This document shows, one piece after another, positions 17,671 through 26,058 of a stretch of 64,000 nucleotides of DNA; within the stretch, counting starts at the first letter, position 1, and every line of letters begins with the position of its first letter. A program made the position numbers and the translations under genes. The DNA comes from Hyalangium versicolor (GTDB lineage: Bacteria > Myxococcota > Myxococcia > Myxococcales > Myxococcaceae): NCBI RefSeq assembly GCF_020103695.1, contig NZ_JAHXBF010000005.1, forward strand, positions 491,247 to 555,246, in the 5' to 3' direction. Below the pieces are notes generated by a model that had not been told where the DNA came from, searched no databases, and saw only the letters and a program-made list of their open reading frames with translations.

Positions 17671-19713
17671 CTACTTCAGCAGCGAGGCGACGCTGGTGAC
17701 GAAACCAGCGATGGCCCGGCCCAATGCGGTGAAGGGCTGGAGTAGCGGGTGATCGATGGAGCCACCTCCCTCGCCGAAGAGGACGGGCCGCATGCTGTGG
17801 TAGTACGGCGCGCCCGTGTCATAGAAGACGGCGGGGATCTTCGCCGGATTGAACGAGTAGGAGTCCCTCCACTTCGTGTAGAAGTTCCGAGCCATCGCGC
17901 GGGCATCGTTATCGGGGATGTAGCAGCGGAAGGCCAGGTAGTTGCGCGTGCCGCGGTTGACGAAGGCGTCTCCGAGGCTCCGCTCCCAGCCGGCCACGCA
18001 CGTGTCCACATAGACGAGGTAGCGAGGCACGCTGGTCACGTCCCGCTTGTTGCGGACATCCGTGTCCTTGAAGGAGTTGCCTGGCTGGTTCTGCGAGGCC
18101 ACCGCGACGATGACGCTCTGCCAGTTGCCGCCGGGCTGGGAGTGCGGCGGGTTGTTGTTCGCCGGATCGTTCAGACTGGTGCCGGTGTTGCGGTCCTGCA
18201 CGTCGCCGTGGCTGGCGTGGTGATAGGCGTAGGTGTTGCGCAGCAGCAAGCCCCAGTGCCGTATCGGCACGGTAGCGCCAGACAGCGCGCGGGTGCCCAC
18301 CTTGTGGTGGGCCTTGGCGCGAATGAGGCCAGCGATCTCGTTCATTTCGGCCCCGGTGGTGAGCCCGCCGCCCGCGACCGTGTCCGCCACCGCGTCACTG
18401 ACCACCATGTGCCAGTACTCGACCTGGAGCGTCTTCGCCTTGTCCTTGCCAAGATCGGAGGGGCTCGATCCGGTGAGTCCCTTGTGGGACATCTTCACCC
18501 GAAAGAAGAACTGGGGGCAGTCCCAGGGATCCCAGGGCAGATGCTTCGCCTCGAAGGTCCACACCGGAGGCTGACCTGTCTTCTTGTCCAAGACCTTGTT
18601 GCCCTGCACCACCAGATCCGTGAGGGCGCCCACGCGCGCGCCGGTGAGGCAGTGGTGGATCGAGATGAGCGCGCGAGTGCCGGAGGGGACGTTCTCTGTC
18701 TCCACCTGAGGGATGATCTTGGCATCCGCGGGGACCGCGCCACCGGGAGGGGCTCCGCTGTTGTGGTTGGGGACAGCCTTGTTCTTGTCCCACTTGAGGC
18801 TCTTGATGACGGGAACGGGATCCTTCTTCGGCTCCTTGGGGGCTTTGCCCTTCTTGCCCTTGAGGCTCTTCTGCGAGCCCGAAGAGATCCGCTTCACCTC
18901 CCCGCCCTTGATCTTCGTCTGGCTGCTGTCCAGGGTGATGGTGCTGCCCGTCCAGGCGATGTTGCCGGACTGCTCGACGCTCAGCACGACCTTGCCGCCC
19001 ACCGCGAGGGTGAGCTTGTCCGCCTTAAGCTCGAACTCCTGGGCCATCCACGCCAGCCCGCCCGTGATGGAGTGCAGCGCGTCTCCCTTCACCGTCTCCG
19101 TGAAGTCCTTGCCCACCTCCAGGTCCAGCGTCTCGGGGACGGACGTCTTGAACTCACCGAAGATCTTCGAGGATCGATCTCCATCGACCGTCTCCTCGCG
19201 ATCCAGGCGCACCAGCTCCGTGGATGAGCCGCCCACCTGCTCGGCTCGCAGGCCGATCACGGCCTCGTTGAACCCAAGCCCCACCGCGATGGAGTAGGCC
19301 CCACCCACGGTCAGCGCCTTGGCCCCGCCCACGGTCTCCATGGAAGCCATGGCCCCCAGGAACGTCAGCGTCCGAGCCACCGTCACGCCCTGGTGGTTGG
19401 CCACGTTCTCGGAGTGATCGCCGGAGATGTCGAAGGTGCGGTTGCCCATCACGGAGATCGACTGGTTGCCCTGGATCTCGCGCACATCCTCCAGTTGCAC
19501 GGAGAGGGCCTGGTTGCCTTCGACGGTCTGGGTGCGATCTCCGCCGACCGTCAGGGACTCGAACCCGCCGATGCGCTGCGTCTTGTCGTTCTCGACCCGG
19601 ATCTCCCAGTCCTTCTGGCCGTGGAGGAAGATCTGCTCCTCGCCCGTAGCGTCCTCGAACAGCAGCTCGTTGGAGCCTCCGCCACCGGGGCTGGAGTTGG
19701 AGCGCAGCGTGCT
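17671..19713 (-). CDS. vgrG: Evolved VgrG, C-terminal half: β-helix plus predicted caspase/CHAT-like cysteine protease
   Basis: This frame continues the VgrG that begins at 21137 but is offset by a frameshift at 19712-19721. It opens with STLRSNSS, the normal VgrG junction, followed by the repeated gp5-type β-helix (GGFESLTV, GNQALSV, GNQSISV, VGGAKALTV and so on). After a Lys/Gly/Pro-rich linker (18770-18880) comes an extra domain of about 350 residues. It holds HHASHGDV (His at 18208-18210) and, 70 residues later, VYVDTCVAGW (Cys at 17998-18000), then RNYLAFRCYIPDNDARAMARNFY. That His-Gly then Cys-x-x-G order and the following 'A-F-R...D-x-x-A' stretch resemble clan CD peptidases (CHAT, clostripain, caspase). 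A T6SS-delivered protease is the best reading. The C-terminus ends in a hydrophobic stretch (ALGRAIAGFVTSVASLL). Confidence 0.75.
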   Translation of the reverse strand, partial: STLRSNSSPGGGGSNELLFEDATGEEQIFLHGQKDWEIRVENDKTQRIGGFESLTVGGDRTQTVEGNQALSVQLEDVREIQGNQSISVMGNRTFDISGDHSENVANHQGVTVARTLTFLGAMASMETVGGAKALTVGGAYSIAVGLGFNEAVIGLRAEQVGGSSTELVRLDREETVDGDRSSKIFGEFKTSVPETLDLEVGKDFTETVKGDALHSITGGLAWMAQEFELKADKLTLAVGGKVVLSVEQSGNIAWTGSTITLDSSQTKIKGGEVKRISSGSQKSLKGKKGKAPKEPKKDPVPVIKSLKWDKNKAVPNHNSGAPPGGAVPADAKIIPQVETENVPSGTRALISIHHCLTGARVGALTDLVVQGNKVLDKKTGQPPVWTFEAKHLPWDPWDCPQFFFRVKMSHKGLTGSSPSDLGKDKAKTLQVEYWHMVVSDAVADTVAGGGLTTGAEMNEIAGLIRAKAHHKVGTRALSGATVPIRHWGLLLRNTYAYHHASHGDVQDRNTGTSLNDPANNNPPHSQPGGNWQSVIVAVASQNQPGNSFKDTDVRNKRDVTSVPRYLVYVDTCVAGWERSLGDAFVNRGTRNYLAFRCYIPDNDARAMARNFYTKWRDSYSFNPAKIPAVFYDTGAPYYHSMRPVLFGEGGGSIDHPLLQPFTALGRAIAGFVTSVASLLK

Positions 19714-21137
19714 CTCTCTCCGTTGTAGACCGTGCCCGTCACCAGCGGCCGATCCGGATCACCCTCCAGGAAACGAACGATGACCTCCTGACCGATGCGC
19801 GGCAGGTACAGCGCGCCCCAGCCCGCACCGGCCCAGGCCTGGCTCACGCGGATCCAGCACGAGCTCTTGTCGTCGCCCGGCGCCTCGCGATCCCAGTGGA
19901 AGCGGACCTTGATGCGGCCATGCTCGTCGGTGTGGATCTCCTCGCCCGGAGGGCCCACCACGATCGCAGTCTGCGCGCCAGCAATCGTGGGCCTCTGCGT
20001 GAGCCTGGGCGGGCGGTAGGGCACCGCAGCGGGGATGGCGTGGAAGCGGCTCTGGTAGGCGGCGTGCCCTCCCGAGTGCTCCACCGAGACCAGCAGGTAA
20101 TCTCCCTCGAAGGTGGCGTCCGGATGCTCCGTCAGCGTGAAGGTGCAGCCGGGAAGCAGGCGCACGCTAGAGCATTCTCCGTCACAGCGCTCGGTATCAT
20201 GCCGCAGCTCCTCCAGCCGCACCTGCGCCAGGTCCCGGCCCACTCCGGGCTCCTCGTACTTGCCTGGAGAGTCGTAGACCTCCAGCTCCGTGTTGGCGTT
20301 GGCCGCCTGCTTCTTCGCCGTCAAGTCCATCGACGGCTGGACGAAGTTGAAGTCCCGCAGCACCGCAACACCCGGACGCACCCGCGCCGCGCGCTCCAGC
20401 GCCAGGACGTGCTCCTCATCACCCTCGGCGCCCGTCGACTCTCGGAACGGCAGGCGAGACTCTCCGGGAATGGGCGTATGCGAGTTGGCCCCATCTCCGA
20501 GCACCAGCGTGTGGGCGTCCTCGGTGTGCTCGAAGAAGAAGAAGATGCCCTCGGACTCCAGCAGCCGGGAAACGAAGTCGAAATCCGACTCGCGGTACTG
20601 CACGCAGAACTCACGCGGCGAGTAGCTGCCCTCCAGGCGGGCGCCGTGCGCGATCCCCGCATCGCCGAGCACCTGCTGGACGATCTCCGGGACGCTCTTC
20701 TGCTGGAAGATACGGCTGCGGCGCACGTGGCGGAGCTTCCAGAAGTCGGGCACCAGCAGCACGCGGTAGCGCATGCGCCCCTGCCGCTCACCCAGCGCTT
20801 CCACCCGGCCGATCATCCCATGGACGAACCGGGAGGCCCCATTCACGCGATCATGCAGTGAGAGCAACACCTGCTGCGCGAGCAATTCCTGCGGTTGGAT
20901 GGCTGTCTGCCCGGTCGCCGCCAGCTCCACCGTAAAGGCGAACGCACGCGACAGCTCTTCTCGCCCGGAGAATGCAGTCACGGCGAGATCCTGCGAGGTA
21001 TAGGGGCCGCCCTGGAACTCGAAGGCGATGCGGCGGGTCTCTTCTCCTGGGCTCACATCCTCCCCCGGGGCAGCGCGATGCAGACCGACACGGTACCATG
21101 AACGCGCGTCACGGGTGGACGCACCCGAGACAGACAT
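19551..21137 (-). CDS. vgrG: Evolved VgrG, N-terminal half (gp27/gp5-like spike), frameshifted
   Basis: This frame encodes the VgrG head: the gp27-like domain from about residue 35 (IAFEFQGGPYTSQDL, RRSRIFQQKSVPEIVQQVL, SPREFCVQYRESDFDFVSRLLE) and the gp5 OB-fold with GEEIHTDEHGRIKVRFHW. True homology ends at TGTVYNGE (near 19721); the last ~55 residues, up to a stop at 19551, are out-of-frame read-through, rich in Arg/Ser. Removing two bases from the GA run joins it to the C-terminal half as one 1154-residue protein. The start at 21137 has no clear ribosome-binding site; a GTG near 21057 with GGGGAGG upstream would remove 27 residues. Confidence 0.85.
   Translation of the reverse strand: MSVSGASTRDARSWYRVGLHRAAPGEDVSPGEETRRIAFEFQGGPYTSQDLAVTAFSGREELSRAFAFTVELAATGQTAIQPQELLAQQVLLSLHDRVNGASRFVHGMIGRVEALGERQGRMRYRVLLVPDFWKLRHVRRSRIFQQKSVPEIVQQVLGDAGIAHGARLEGSYSPREFCVQYRESDFDFVSRLLESEGIFFFFEHTEDAHTLVLGDGANSHTPIPGESRLPFRESTGAEGDEEHVLALERAARVRPGVAVLRDFNFVQPSMDLTAKKQAANANTELEVYDSPGKYEEPGVGRDLAQVRLEELRHDTERCDGECSSVRLLPGCTFTLTEHPDATFEGDYLLVSVEHSGGHAAYQSRFHAIPAAVPYRPPRLTQRPTIAGAQTAIVVGPPGEEIHTDEHGRIKVRFHWDREAPGDDKSSCWIRVSQAWAGAGWGALYLPRIGQEVIVRFLEGDPDRPLVTGTVYNGERARCAPTPAPVAEAPTSCCSRTLRARSRSSSTARRTGRSGSRTTRRSASAGSSP
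19712..19720 (-). repeat. Short CT/GA dinucleotide run at the vgrG frameshift
   Basis: On the plus strand this is CTCTCTCTC; on the coding strand GGAGAGAGAGC. One fewer GA unit restores the frame: AAC GGA GAG AGC ACG CTG reads NGESTL, the normal VgrG junction. It could be a slippage (phase-variable) site, a fixed mutation or an assembly error. Confidence 0.7.
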
Positions 21138-21163
21138 CTATCGTCCACAGTGCTTCCGTTGCC

Positions 21164-23446
21164 ATGGGGGATTTCCCGGTGAGACCAGCCAGCGCCCTGA
21201 CCGCCAGCGAGCCTGAGTTCGAGTTCGAGGCAGGCCCCTTCACCCAGGGAGAGCTCGCCGTCGTGGAGTTCGAAGCGCGAGAAGGCCTGTCCAGTCCCTA
21301 CCGAGTGGATCTGATCTTCACCGCGGAGCAGGACATCCACGTGGACGCCGCCGAGCTGCTCGGCCAGCCTGCCGCCCTGGTCGTGCACCAGGGCGATGAC
21401 ATCCGCTACCTGCACGGTGTGCTCTGCGAGCTGAGCCGCTGGAACCAGGGAGGAGGTCCCCAGCGCAACCGATATCGGGCCGTGCTCGAGCCTCGCTTCC
21501 ACCAGCTTCGCCACACCCGCCGCAGCCGCATCTTCCAGCAGAAGACCATCCCCGAGATCATCCAGGAGCTCCTGGACGCGGGGAAGGTGAAGCACTCGGT
21601 GGAGTTGCAGGGCTCGTACTCGCCCCGGAATTACTGCGTGCAGTACCGGGAGTCGGACTTCGACTTCATCTCGCGGCTGATGGAGGAGGTCGGCATCTTC
21701 TACTTCTTCCGCCACGAGCAGGGAGAGCACGAGATGGTGCTGGGAGACTCTCCCCAGGCGCACACGCCCATCCTGGGAGATCCGCTCCTGCCCTTCCGGG
21801 ATCCCGCGGGCATGGCGGCGGATGAGGAGTGCGTCTACGAGATGACGGGCAAGCGCGAGGTGGTTCCCGGAGCGGTGGCGCTGCGGGACTTCGACTTCGT
21901 GCGGCCCTCGCTGGACATGTCGGTGGACGACCAGGCCTCGGACGGGGACACGGCGCTGGAGGTGTACGACTACCCGGGCAAGTACGAGGATCCGGGGCCG
22001 GGCCGAGACGTGGCGAAGATTCGGCTCGAGGAGCTACGAGCCACCGGGCAGCTGGCGTGGGGCCAGTGCCAGAGCCGCCGCATGATGCCGGGGTACAAGT
22101 TCGAGTTGACGAACCACGCGGAGCCCGAACTCAACCGGGAGTTCCTGCTGCTGTCCGTTCATCACGAGGGCTTCCAGCCCGAGGTGCTCCTCTTCGAGCA
22201 GCAGCAAGGAGGAAACTCGGACCGCAAGCCGTACCGCAGCACGTTCCACTGCATGCCCTCGGACGTGCCGTACCGCCCAGCGCGAAGGACTCCGCGTCCC
22301 GTCATCCCCGGCCCGCAGACGGCGATCGTGGTGGGCCCCTCTGGGGAGGAGATCCACACCGACGAGCACGGCCGCGTGAAGGTCCAGTTCCACTGGGATC
22401 GCGAGGCGCCGGGCGATGACAAGAGTTCGTGCTGGATCCGGGTGAGCCAGGCCTGGGCGGGTCCGGGCTGGGGTGCGCTGTACCTGCCGCGCATCGGCCA
22501 GGAGGTGGTGGTGGACTTCCTGGAGGGCGATCCGGATCGGCCGCTCATCACCGGTCGCGTGTACAACGGGCACAACCCTCCTCCCGCGGATCTGCCGGCG
22601 AAGCGGACCCAGAGCACGCTGCGCTCGGATTCCAGCCCGACCAACGGGGGCTTCAACGAGCTGCGCTTCGAGGACGCCGCGGGCGAGGAACAGATCTTCC
22701 TCCACGGCCAGAAGGACCTGGACATCGTCATCGAGAATGACAAAGGCCAGTCCATCGGCGGCAACGAGACGCTCACGGTGGCCAAGGATCGCGAGCGGGC
22801 GATCAGCGGCAACCAGTCGCTCAAGGTGCAGGGCAACGACGAGACGACGGTCATCGGCAACCAGAGCGTGGAGGTGAAGTCGAACCGAGACACGACGGTG
22901 GCCGGCAACCACACGGAGACGGTGGGCGGCTCGCAGAGCATCGAAGTGGGCGGGACGCACACGCTGTCCGTGGCGCTGGCGTCGGCGGAGACGATCGGCC
23001 TGGCCAAGGCGCTCAACGTGGGCGGGGCCTACGCCGTCACCGTGGGCGCCGCGATGAACGTGGCGGTGGTGGGCGTGAAGGCCGAAGAAGTCGGCGGTTC
23101 CAAGAGCGAGCTGGTCGGCGCGCAGAAGACGGAGAAGATCGCCGGCTCGCGCACGCTCACCGTGGGCAAGGAGATGACGGAGACGGTGGGCGAGTCCCGC
23201 ACGCTGGAGGTGGGCAAGGATCTGACGCTCACCGTGGGCGGCATGCTTCAGCAGGTGACGAAGAAGACCCACAAGCTGTCGGCCAAGGAGATCAGCCTGG
23301 TGGCCGAGGACACCTTCACCATCAAGGTGGGCTCGGCCTCGCTCACGTTCAAGAAGAGCGGGGACATCGTCATCAAGGGCGCCAAGATCGAGATGACCGC
23401 CAGCGGCGACGTCATCATCAAGGGCAGCAAGATCGCCGACAACTGA
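21164..23446 (+). CDS. vgrG: T6SS spike protein VgrG without C-terminal effector domain
   Basis: About 760 residues from the ATG at 21164. The gp27-like region (RRSRIFQQKTIPEIIQELLD, SPRNYCVQYRESDFDFISRL), OB-fold (GEEIHTDEHGRVKVQFHWD), junction (YNGHNPPPADLPAKRTQSTL) and long gp5-type β-helix with repeated TVGGxxxxxV units are all intact. It ends at the helix with DVIIKGSKIADN, so it has no fused toxin and would carry a separate PAAR tip or effector. It is a paralogue of the broken minus-strand VgrG and is divergently placed with only 26 bp between start codons. The start is uncertain; there is no good ribosome-binding site and GTG 21179 is an alternative. Confidence 0.92.
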   Translation: MGDFPVRPASALTASEPEFEFEAGPFTQGELAVVEFEAREGLSSPYRVDLIFTAEQDIHVDAAELLGQPAALVVHQGDDIRYLHGVLCELSRWNQGGGPQRNRYRAVLEPRFHQLRHTRRSRIFQQKTIPEIIQELLDAGKVKHSVELQGSYSPRNYCVQYRESDFDFISRLMEEVGIFYFFRHEQGEHEMVLGDSPQAHTPILGDPLLPFRDPAGMAADEECVYEMTGKREVVPGAVALRDFDFVRPSLDMSVDDQASDGDTALEVYDYPGKYEDPGPGRDVAKIRLEELRATGQLAWGQCQSRRMMPGYKFELTNHAEPELNREFLLLSVHHEGFQPEVLLFEQQQGGNSDRKPYRSTFHCMPSDVPYRPARRTPRPVIPGPQTAIVVGPSGEEIHTDEHGRVKVQFHWDREAPGDDKSSCWIRVSQAWAGPGWGALYLPRIGQEVVVDFLEGDPDRPLITGRVYNGHNPPPADLPAKRTQSTLRSDSSPTNGGFNELRFEDAAGEEQIFLHGQKDLDIVIENDKGQSIGGNETLTVAKDRERAISGNQSLKVQGNDETTVIGNQSVEVKSNRDTTVAGNHTETVGGSQSIEVGGTHTLSVALASAETIGLAKALNVGGAYAVTVGAAMNVAVVGVKAEEVGGSKSELVGAQKTEKIAGSRTLTVGKEMTETVGESRTLEVGKDLTLTVGGMLQQVTKKTHKLSAKEISLVAEDTFTIKVGSASLTFKKSGDIVIKGAKIEMTASGDVIIKGSKIADN

Positions 23447-23464
23447 GCGCGGCGAGCCAGGGCC

Positions 23465-24859
23465 TCAGCGCGACAGAAGCCGATCGAAGGAGCGGGTCAA
23501 CGCGTCCGAGCGCAGGCCTGCGGCTGCCTGGGCCTGACTCCGCTGCAAGTGCGTCCATGTCCGGGATTCGATCTGACAGGCGCCCTGGCTGCGGATGGCC
23601 AACTCCCAGGCGAGCACGGGACGGCGACGCATGGACTCACCCTCGAGCGCGGCGCGGACGAGCTCCACGGAGAGAGGCTGCCCACGCAGGTAGCGTCCGG
23701 TGGGCTCGAAGTGCTTCCGCGCCTCCTGCCACCACCGCTCCACCCGGACTATCTGGACCTTGCCGGGGAGCACCTCGGGCCCGGGCAACAGCTCCTGGAC
23801 GGAGGAGTCCACCGCGGGCGCCGCTTCCTCCTCTTCTTCGGACTCGGCTTCCGCGTCGAGGAGCTCCTCGTCGAAATCCTCCTCGTCGAGCTCCTCCTCG
23901 TCGATGAAGGGAGGCCCCAGCGGCAGTCCAGTGATGGCCGCGAAGGACTCGGCGGCGAGCCGATCCCCTACTTCCTGCAGGCTCTGGAAGGCCATCTCGG
24001 CTGCCTCGAGCTTCCCGCTGAACCCCAGCGCCCAGAGCACTTCGTCACGCAGAGAGGGATCGCCCAGCGCCTTCGCGAGCGCCTCCAGATCCTTGCCCTC
24101 CCCTCCCATCGCGAGCGCGAGCAGGGCCACCCGAGGCACCTCTCCGCCCTCCTCCAGGAGCTGGCGGCACCGCGTCCACGCCTGGCGGCTCCCCAGGACG
24201 AGCCCCGTCTCCAGCGCCGCATCCCGCACCCGCGGCTCGCTGTCCCCCAGCCCGATGCGGACCCATTCCTCCGCGATCGCCCGAGAGGCGAACCGGGCAC
24301 ACCGGACAGCCTCGGTACGCAGGGAGATGTCATCGCCCAGCTTCAGCTTCCGCAACGCCTCGCCGGCATCCGACTGACGGAAGCGCAGGGCGGCAAGTAC
24401 TCCCGCCTGCTCATTCGGAGGCAGTCCGGGCAACAGGCGCGCGAGCCCCGGGGAAATATCCTCGCGGGGACTCAACTCCACGGCGCGGCGAATGCCGGAG
24501 ATGAGCTCCTCGGCGCCCTCGGCCAGCCACTCGAACACGGTCTCCCGCCAGTCCACGTCCTCGCCCCCCAGGAGGGCCAGCCCGGCCGCGCTGATGGCGC
24601 TGAGCTCCTCCCCCTGGAGCGCAGGGAGCAGGAATCGCTCGGCCACGGCCCGACCTCCGAGCACGAGCGCATCGAGGTGCGCAAGCAACCGGCGCTCCTC
24701 GCCTTGCGCCACCTCGGCCAACACATAGTCCGGGGCCCACAGGGCGTGCTCCCACTGGGCCCAGAGGAAGGCGGCGTCCTCGAGGTGCACCTCCATCACG
24801 TGCCAGGGCACGGGAGGGCGACGGTACTTGGGAAGTGCTGGGGACCTGGCCACGAGCAC
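23465..24859 (-). CDS. HEAT-repeat protein of the TIGR02270 type
   Basis: A 464-residue helical-repeat protein. Repeated helices such as LRTEAVRCARFASRAIAEEW, EPRVRDAALETGLVLGSRQAW and DEVLWALGFSGKLEAAEMAF match HEAT-type repeats; the opening HLEDAAFLWAQWEHAL resembles the TIGR02270 family, which often sits in T6SS effector loci. A strongly acidic Glu/Asp tract interrupts the repeats near residue 320-350 (23810-23900). The function is unknown in the family; a chaperone or adaptor for the adjacent thiolase-like or AHH protein is inference. It is convergent with vgrG (18 bp apart). Start could be the GTG at 24859 or the ATG at 24796. Confidence 0.7.
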   Translation of the reverse strand: MLVARSPALPKYRRPPVPWHVMEVHLEDAAFLWAQWEHALWAPDYVLAEVAQGEERRLLAHLDALVLGGRAVAERFLLPALQGEELSAISAAGLALLGGEDVDWRETVFEWLAEGAEELISGIRRAVELSPREDISPGLARLLPGLPPNEQAGVLAALRFRQSDAGEALRKLKLGDDISLRTEAVRCARFASRAIAEEWVRIGLGDSEPRVRDAALETGLVLGSRQAWTRCRQLLEEGGEVPRVALLALAMGGEGKDLEALAKALGDPSLRDEVLWALGFSGKLEAAEMAFQSLQEVGDRLAAESFAAITGLPLGPPFIDEEELDEEDFDEELLDAEAESEEEEEAAPAVDSSVQELLPGPEVLPGKVQIVRVERWWQEARKHFEPTGRYLRGQPLSVELVRAALEGESMRRRPVLAWELAIRSQGACQIESRTWTHLQRSQAQAAAGLRSDALTRSFDRLLSR

Positions 24860-24916
24860 GGCATCCTAGCCGCATCCGGTGCACTCCCCTATGCTCGGGA
24901 GCGTGGGGCGGCACAT

Positions 24917-26053
24917 ATGATGGGATGGGTGAAGACGATAGGGCTCGCAAGCTCGCTAGGCCCGCTGATCCCTGCCTGCGCGGCGTTCCGGGCGGGTGTC
25001 GCTCGGCCGTCCGAGGCGCCCGACGCGGAGACCTTCTTCCCGGGCGACGAGGAACCCGGCACGGTGTCCATCCACGCTCTGCCAGCGGCCACGTTCGGCT
25101 TCTCGGGCGTGGGCCGGCTGATCGCGCTCTTCACCGAAGCCCTGGCGGACCTGGCGACCCGAGAGGACCTGGGTGCGCTCGATGCACAAGCGGGGCTCTA
25201 CGTCGCGCTGCCAGATCCTCAGGAGCGCGGGTTCACGACGGGCAAGGAGCCCGACGATGAAGATCCGGAGACTCCCGAGGAGCGCGTGGCGGCACTCGGA
25301 GCCCGCGTGGTGGAGGGGGCGTTCTCCGCATCGGGCCAACCCTGGAGAGGCACTCCCGCACGGCTGTTCCACGGCGGCAACGCGGCCTTCGCGCAGGCTC
25401 TGGCCGCGGCGGGAGAGGATCTCGAGCACCGCCGGGTGACGGCCGCCCTGGTCTGCGCGGTGGACAGCCTGGCCTCTCCCGAGACGCTCAACTTCCTTCG
25501 GGATGAAGGGCTGCTCAAGACGGAGGACCACCCCACGGGCCTGATCCCAGGGGAGGCTGCCGTGGCCCTGCTCTTGAGCCCGGCCTCGGCGTCACGAAAA
25601 GCCGAGCAGAGCACGCCCGTGTTCCTCCGCAGCGTGGCGTTGGACGCGGATCCTCATCCGCTGGGAGCGGAGCGCCCCACGGACGCCCAGCCCCTGGCTG
25701 ACTGTGTCATCTCCGCTCTCGGCCCGCTCGCGCCCCAGGCCCATCCCCCGCTGCTGGTGTCCGACCACGACGGGCAACACTGGCGAGGCCATGAGTGGGG
25801 CATGCTCCAGGTCCAGCTCCACAGCCGCGAGCAACGGCTGGCGGAGAGCTCGGCATGGATGCCGGCCCAGAGCTTTGGCCACACGGGCGTGGCCTCGGGA
25901 GGACTCGGCGCCGCCGTGGCACTGCGGGCCTTCCACCGAGGCTACGCCCCTGCCCCATCCATTATCGTGCTCTCGTCTTCAGACACGGGAGAGCGCGCGG
26001 CCATCCACTTCTCTTCCGAGGAGCCCTCGGCTCCCGGCCGTCCCCGGCGGTGA
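24917..26053 (+). CDS. Thiolase/β-ketoacyl-synthase-like protein of a T6SS effector module
   Basis: About 378 residues, starting MMGWVKTIGLASSLGPLIPA. It is a remote relative of β-ketoacyl synthases: FGHTGVASGGLGAAVALRAFHRG near the C-terminus matches the thiolase-fold 'GHTGAASG' glycine loop around the third catalytic residue, and LIPGEAAVALLLS matches the 'GEGA' block. The active-site Cys is not obvious (the equivalent region reads ALVCAVDSLASPETL), so catalysis is doubtful. Similar genes sit next to DUF2169 and PAAR genes in T6SS loci and may act as adaptors; that role is inferred. The nuclease gene follows after 5 bp. Confidence 0.7.
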   Translation: MMGWVKTIGLASSLGPLIPACAAFRAGVARPSEAPDAETFFPGDEEPGTVSIHALPAATFGFSGVGRLIALFTEALADLATREDLGALDAQAGLYVALPDPQERGFTTGKEPDDEDPETPEERVAALGARVVEGAFSASGQPWRGTPARLFHGGNAAFAQALAAAGEDLEHRRVTAALVCAVDSLASPETLNFLRDEGLLKTEDHPTGLIPGEAAVALLLSPASASRKAEQSTPVFLRSVALDADPHPLGAERPTDAQPLADCVISALGPLAPQAHPPLLVSDHDGQHWRGHEWGMLQVQLHSREQRLAESSAWMPAQSFGHTGVASGGLGAAVALRAFHRGYAPAPSIIVLSSSDTGERAAIHFSSEEPSAPGRPRR

Positions 26054-26058
26054 ATCCC

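Noticed and set aside
19700..19730. Programmed -1 ribosomal frameshift joining the two VgrG halves
   Set aside because: There is no X-XXY-YYZ slippery heptamer and no obvious downstream stem; an indel in the GA run is the simpler reading.
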